Positions 59,382 through 64,000 of a DNA stretch of 64,000 nt are shown piece by piece. Positions within the stretch are counted from its first letter, which is position 1. Each line of letters starts with the position of its first letter. Position numbers and translations under genes: made by a program. This stretch comes from Tamarix chinensis (lineage: Eukaryota > Streptophyta > Magnoliopsida > Caryophyllales > Tamaricaceae), in the NCBI GenBank assembly GCA_030549775.1, contig CM060175.1, positions 100,673,438-100,737,437 of the forward strand, given 5' to 3'. The notes below the pieces were generated by a model, which worked only from the letters and a program-made list of their open reading frames with translations, made no database searches and was not told where the DNA came from.

Positions 59382-59820
59382 CTTTAATTTTTGGCGCCGT
59401 TGCCGGGGACTAGTAACTTCACCTTTATTTTGCTAGTATTTTTAGTGTGTTTTTATTTTTAGTGTTTTTGTATTTTTTTTCTTTTAGTTTGTTTTAGATT
59501 TTCTTAGGATTTTTGGTGTGTTTTGTTATTAACATTTTCCTTTGAAGTGTTAGTATTTTCAGGTGACTATAAGAGGATCCTTTGGTTATGGACAACTTTG
59601 CATGAATCCTAATGCAAGAGTAAATGAGGTAAGTATGAGTAGTCTTGAAGATAAACTTAACAAACTCACTGCTCTTGTTTTGCAGGTAGCTGAAGCTAGA
59701 GTTATTAATACAAGTGGAGTGTGTCATACGCAAGAAAATCCATATGCTTACCATGAACAAGCTATTAGAGGAGGACGATGGACACAACCTAATGCTCAGT
59801 CTTTCAATGGTTTTCAAGGA
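59382..59820 (+). pseudogene. Partial second copy of PBS and gag-like ORF
   Basis: Matches 53889-54327 with very few differences (two noticed). The start ATG is changed to ATA (MRGS becomes IRGS in the reading frame), and the frame runs past the breakpoint at 59820 into unrelated flank sequence, giving a 34-codon chimeric tail that stops at 59922. Not a functional gene. Confidence 0.85.
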
Positions 59821-62470
59821 TCACATAGAAGGTGTCATAAGAAAAATCATGGCAAGGTACATCAAACAACACATGCCATAGCCAAAAACTATTTTCATAC
59901 CATAATTCATATCATACCATAGGACACACCCTTATCACATTTAAAGTTGACCATACTATGATTGTTACATTAACCCAATTATACCAAGAGTGTTCTGTGA
60001 AGGAAGAAAATGCCACATCATAATTTAATCTCTTTTTCAATAGCCACATTTATAAAACTCATAAGCAGAAGAAGGAAGCAATAATACAAATGCCGATCAA
60101 ATAGTGTAAGGAGACAAATATTAAACTAACATACCAAAATCAAGTAGTGCATAGAGGCAACTAACGAACCGACAAACCAAAACCAAATAGTGCACAACAT
60201 TATCTAGAGAACAATAATTCAAAACCAAGTAATGCACAAAAGCAACTACTAAACTAGTAACAAATGCAATCCAATTAAATCCTCATAAAATATTTTTTCC
60301 TTTTTGATTACTCGAGGGGATATAAAAGACAACCCAAAAACGTATAAAGTACACTAATTATTCCTAACACACTAAGGTAGTACAAATGTATAAAGTATAT
60401 CAATCATACTATCACACTGAGGCGGCATAGTACCTACTAACTTGGGTTACCTAATTCTTAAATATTGATATCCTCTATGGAGCTCGTAAGTCACCTATAG
60501 AATATACTAAGGCCTTATTATGGCACACCAATAAAACCAATCTAAAATGAGAACTCATGCCTCATCTCTAGTGTAGCTAGCCTTAGAGAGTAAGCATTAT
60601 CAATCTCGAGGTATTTCAATATAAATATTAATATCTTAAGAAGGTGATCGTAAAATATCACAAAATATATAACAAATTCAATTTCATACATTTTTTTCTT
60701 TATTTTTAATTATTCAAGTTGGTTCTAAGGTTATTGTTCCAAAAAAATCCAACTCAACACTAAGGTTAACCTAAAAATCTTATAAGGTCATTCTAATCCA
60801 ATTATTCACATTTAGGCACGTTGGGTCATAAATTACCAAAATACCCTTATAGGTCATTTATTCATTAAATTTTCCCTTTAATACCATATATTGTTAGAAT
60901 TAAATTAAATTCATAACATATCTAAATAACATTAAAATAAACACTTTAGCATAAATTTAAAATATTAGAAATTTTCATAAATGGTAAAATTACAAGTTTA
61001 CCCCTAAAGCACATTTAAACCTATTTGGTATATAAAACACTAATCATGCTTATTTAACATACCATATTTCACATGCTACCCATGTTCAACATAATACAAT
61101 ACTTAGTATTCATACATGCCAGAACATTACATATTTTACGTGAAAAGACTAATATACCCCTAGAGTATGCAAAACTTTATTACTTATAACTATACCTAAA
61201 TATGCTCAAATCTCAATATATTATATATCAAAATTTAAGTAAAACATATGAGGAGTACAATTATAAACTCAAAACTAACAAAGGATTTATTGGATAGGAA
61301 CAACTAGCCCTTGGCCGAGCCACCCCTATAACATATACATAAATATTTCACCACCAAACAATCCTATTCTATCATACTATCATATACATTAAAATACATA
61401 AGCTTAACAATAAATCCATATGGTCACACACTTAGAAAAAATAATTAGAATAGATGATGCTTGCATGTTTTTCACAAAATTACAAGGAATCATGAATTAC
61501 ACTTAACCATAACATAGGAAACTCCAAACATATTATCACGTGATTTTTACATATTTAGTAGGAATATATGGGTTACCTCTTTCTAGGGAAAAATGAAAAA
61601 GAAAACCACAAGCCCTATTTCCCAGCTATACCTCCTTCTCCTTAAAAATACAAAAACCTAAAAAGATCATTAAAATCTACTATAATAAAATAATAAGACA
61701 ACAATAATAATCGCCAAAAACCAAAAGGGAAAAGAGCCATACCCAAGCAATGGGTGGCACAAGAAGAGGGGAGAATAAGGAAGAAATTTTCTTTAATTTT
61801 CTCACAATATAACAATTATATCATTAAGAAAAAGATAACAAGGATAGATAAATAATCAATAGAAGAAGAACCAACAAGGAAAATAAATCTAAGAGAGGGA
61901 AGGGTGTTGGTTTTTAACTGCGACAAGAAGGAGAGCATTCTCAACACTTAGGCAAATTAATAGAAAAGGAGGAGGGAGAACTCAACACTAAAACGTTGAT
62001 TAATGAAAGAGCAAAATGAAGGGGGCATAAGGTGTGTTATTGACAATGAGCAAGGAGGAGAGAGAAGGTTTACCAAGGCTTGCATCTCCAACACTTGAAT
62101 GAAGGGTTCAATGTAAGTATAAAGTGTAAGATAATAGGTGGGATGTAAGGTAAAGTGATTGTGGTTAAGATCTTGGACAAGGGAAAATGAGCAAGTAGAA
62201 ATATGATCGAAAGTGAGGAGAGTTAAGTAGAAAGTCGACAAGGATGAAAGGAAGGACCCAAAAAAATACACATAAAAATTACATAGCTCAACGTATGAAT
62301 GAGCTATGGTTGACTACCATTCATCCACCCAGACCCCCTAGTGCAACGAGGTCTACCTCAATGTTCGTTCGTCTAGCTCGCAAGCTATGATCAACCACTT
62401 TGCACCAAAAACCCTAATCATTCATTTTTAACCGAGTTAACCTAATCTATTTTATATCCCAACACAAACA
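59821..62470 (-). mobile_element. Long LTR-like repeat, reverse strand: duplicated flank X' and right part
   Basis: 59821-61067 repeats 50780-52026 at a constant offset of 9041 bp without indels; I counted 12 substitutions, mostly C/T or G/A. At 61067 it continues into 61068-62470, the uninterrupted right side of the long repeat. That right side includes a CT-rich block on the - strand (GA-rich on +, 61730-62280). This copy keeps the empty site of the Gypsy-type insertion. Frames at 61957-62271 are composition artefacts. Confidence 0.75.
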
Positions 62471-62479
62471 CAAAGTAGC

Positions 62480-63035
62480 ATGTCTATCAAGGCATTAATT
62501 CATCATGTGGCTTCTACGTAGGCAAGCACTACTTACACGGATAAAGCTTAATCAATGGGGGTTATTAAAGATTCAAAATGTGGTATTTATGATCAAGGAT
62601 AAGAATATTGGAATCACTTGTTTGTGCAGCAACCCTTTACTCAAGAAATATGGTGTAACCTTTTTAATTGGTTTGGGTTATGTCACCTAGGATCCAACTT
62701 TGCAATGGCTAATGCAAAGAAGGAAACAGTAGAAGGGGGAGCTCAAAATTTTGTAAATGATGGCATCTTCAATTGTTTATATGATCTAGCAGACAAGTAA
62801 TCAAGCTATTTGTCATGATAAAATGCTTATTTTTAGGAGAGATGCCAAAGAGATAGTTTTACATATTATTTTTATTTGTTTAAAGCATATTAGGATGGAT
62901 GTCCTATATAAACCCCTGCTAGATAAACTAGATAGAATGCCATATATTCCAAAATGTTAGGTTGGAGATAGAGATGTGCATAATGCTATTTTGTTAAATA
63001 ATAAAGATTACTATTACTTACCAATAAAAAATTAA
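62480..63035 (+). pseudogene. 5'-truncated LINE end, zf-RVT remnant
   Basis: TWLLRRQALLTRIKLNQWGL (from about 62498) matches the 'WL..R.LLT..RL..WG' core of the RT zinc-binding domain of plant LINEs. The frame then breaks: a second frame gives CLFVQQPFTQEIWCNLFNWF. The tail shows 'tttgttaaataataaagattactattac' and an A-rich end (63023-63033). Inactive; different from the LINE end at 8266-9004. Confidence 0.55.
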
Positions 63036-63528
63036 CTACAATTTCCCAATTAACTTTTGATTGGCATTTAAGTAGTAGTAATTTGATAATTTTGTGGCAA
63101 TAGTTTTGTGCCACTATAAGCTTTTGATCCGGTGTTCTTTTTGTTAATTACTTAGTATCTATTCGTAGGCATGTAAGTAGCTTCTAATATGCACTAAATC
63201 AGTAAATTTAAAAGTGTGATTGGTATGTTAGGTTTTTTTACATCATTATTTATGGTAAATAAAAATGAGATTGAATAGGATATCTAACTTGAAGATATTC
63301 TCTGAACAATCAAAAGAGCAGAGATTTGAAATGTTTGGATGAGGAATAATCTAAACAACGTCACAATCCATTCAAATATATTTTTGATATAATTACATAG
63401 CTCTTAGTAATTACCAAAATATTTTTACACTGATATATAATAATATCTACCCACATATCGATCATGACCTTACCTTACATGACTATTTCCATAAAACCCT
63501 TGTCAAGATCTGCAGTAGAAGAATATAC

Positions 63529-63563
<35 letters not shown>

Positions 63564-63596
63564 TACACGGAATCGCGGCAATGAAACATTTACTAA
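63036..63596. other. Intergenic AT-rich DNA with (TA)n
   Basis: No gene. (TA)n at about 63529-63557. Confidence 0.5.
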
Positions 63597-63835
63597 GTGC
63601 TCGTTCGGTATGGGGGTAATAGGAATGGAAAAATTACTCCCATATTTTATATATATTATATAATATATTTAAAATTAAATATTTTTATTCTAATAAATAC
63701 CCATTTTAGATCTTAATTTGATCTAAAATGGGTATTTCATTAAAAACATATTTATTATTATTAAATACTTAATATAAAAGGTACAAAATAATGGAAAAAA
63801 ATTCTACCCCTATTTCCCCCATACCAAACAAGCCC
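63597..63835. mobile_element. Tourist-like (PIF/Harbinger) foldback MITE
   Basis: TIRs GTGCTCGTTCGGTATGGGGG and (reverse complement) GGGCTTGTTTGGTATGGGGG, flanked by TAA on both sides (63594-63596, 63836-63838). The centre is a perfect 18-bp stem (63695-63712 with 63720-63737) with loop TTAATTT. TIR text and the 3-bp TAA/TTA duplication fit Tourist elements. 239 bp, no ORF; a transcript would form a long hairpin. Confidence 0.8.
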
Positions 63836-63838
63836 TAA

Positions 63839-64000
63839 GCTGTATATATTTTCACGATTTAATCACGGAAATTAAGAAGCAATCTATTTGTTTTTTAGTG
63901 TGTTTGCAATAATAATAATTAATTAAGAGTTTGTTTGTTTGTATACTTTGAATAATTCCTTGCTTGTTTGGTATCATTTATAAAAAATAAAACAAAAGCT
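63839..64000. other. Intergenic end of window
   Basis: AT-rich, nothing recognised. Confidence 0.5.

Noticed and set aside
59563..59922. 119-codon frame across the gag/flank junction as a new chimeric gene.
   Set aside because: The natural ATG is mutated to ATA, and the tail is translated reverse-strand repeat DNA; no sign of selection.

Overview
The window looks like nuclear DNA of a flowering plant. It is AT-rich and gene-poor. It holds an intron-split plant SUMO gene, a plant-specific VQ-motif gene, and layers of plant transposons: Ty1/copia, a Gypsy-type non-autonomous LTR element, LINE 3' ends, and hAT-, Stowaway-, Tourist- and CACTA-like elements. I saw no operons, phage, CRISPR or bacterial signals. 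The species cannot be named from the sequence.

Only two genes look intact. SUMO lies on the + strand (exons 20731-20808, 22235-22384 and 22474-22539; 97 aa, mature GG end plus a 3-residue tail). A small intronless VQ-motif protein lies on the - strand (29701-29955; 84 aa), with a TATA box near 30103-30114.

Layout. 1-20.1 kb is a stack of long non-coding LTR-like repeats with TGTAAYRCYCC...RTTACA ends and roughly 1-kb CT-rich blocks (termini near 3412 and 4498; a complete copy at 4787-10531 with a LINE inside; another ending near 13100; a head-to-tail pair at 13648-20100). The first 1.2 kb is an old array of about 150-bp repeats. 20.2-23 kb is the SUMO gene with a Stowaway-like MITE behind it. 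24.2-33 kb holds MITEs, two more CT-rich repeats and the VQ gene. 33.2-37.4 kb is another complete long LTR-like repeat (5-bp TSD) inside a CACTA-like element. 39.97-46.96 kb is a decayed copia element (- strand) inserted in a MITE. 50.6-62.5 kb is a reverse-strand copy of the long repeat, split by a young non-autonomous Gypsy-type element (LTRs 52027-53888 and 57521-59381) whose right side has been rearranged. 62.5-63.0 kb is a LINE 3' end, and 63.6-63.8 kb is a Tourist-like foldback MITE.

Most interesting are two things in the 52-61 kb element. First, its non-coding 3' region carries two copies of one module: a perfect stem with an AGGA loop, followed 5-6 nt later by the same 13-nt purine tract (PPT). 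The two stems have different sequences but are both fully paired, which suggests selection on structure. Second, the right side is a recombination scar: LTR, PBS and partial gag are joined at a 3-bp microhomology to a second copy of the left flank that still has the empty insertion site. All similarity statements come from reading by eye; no alignment or database search was run.
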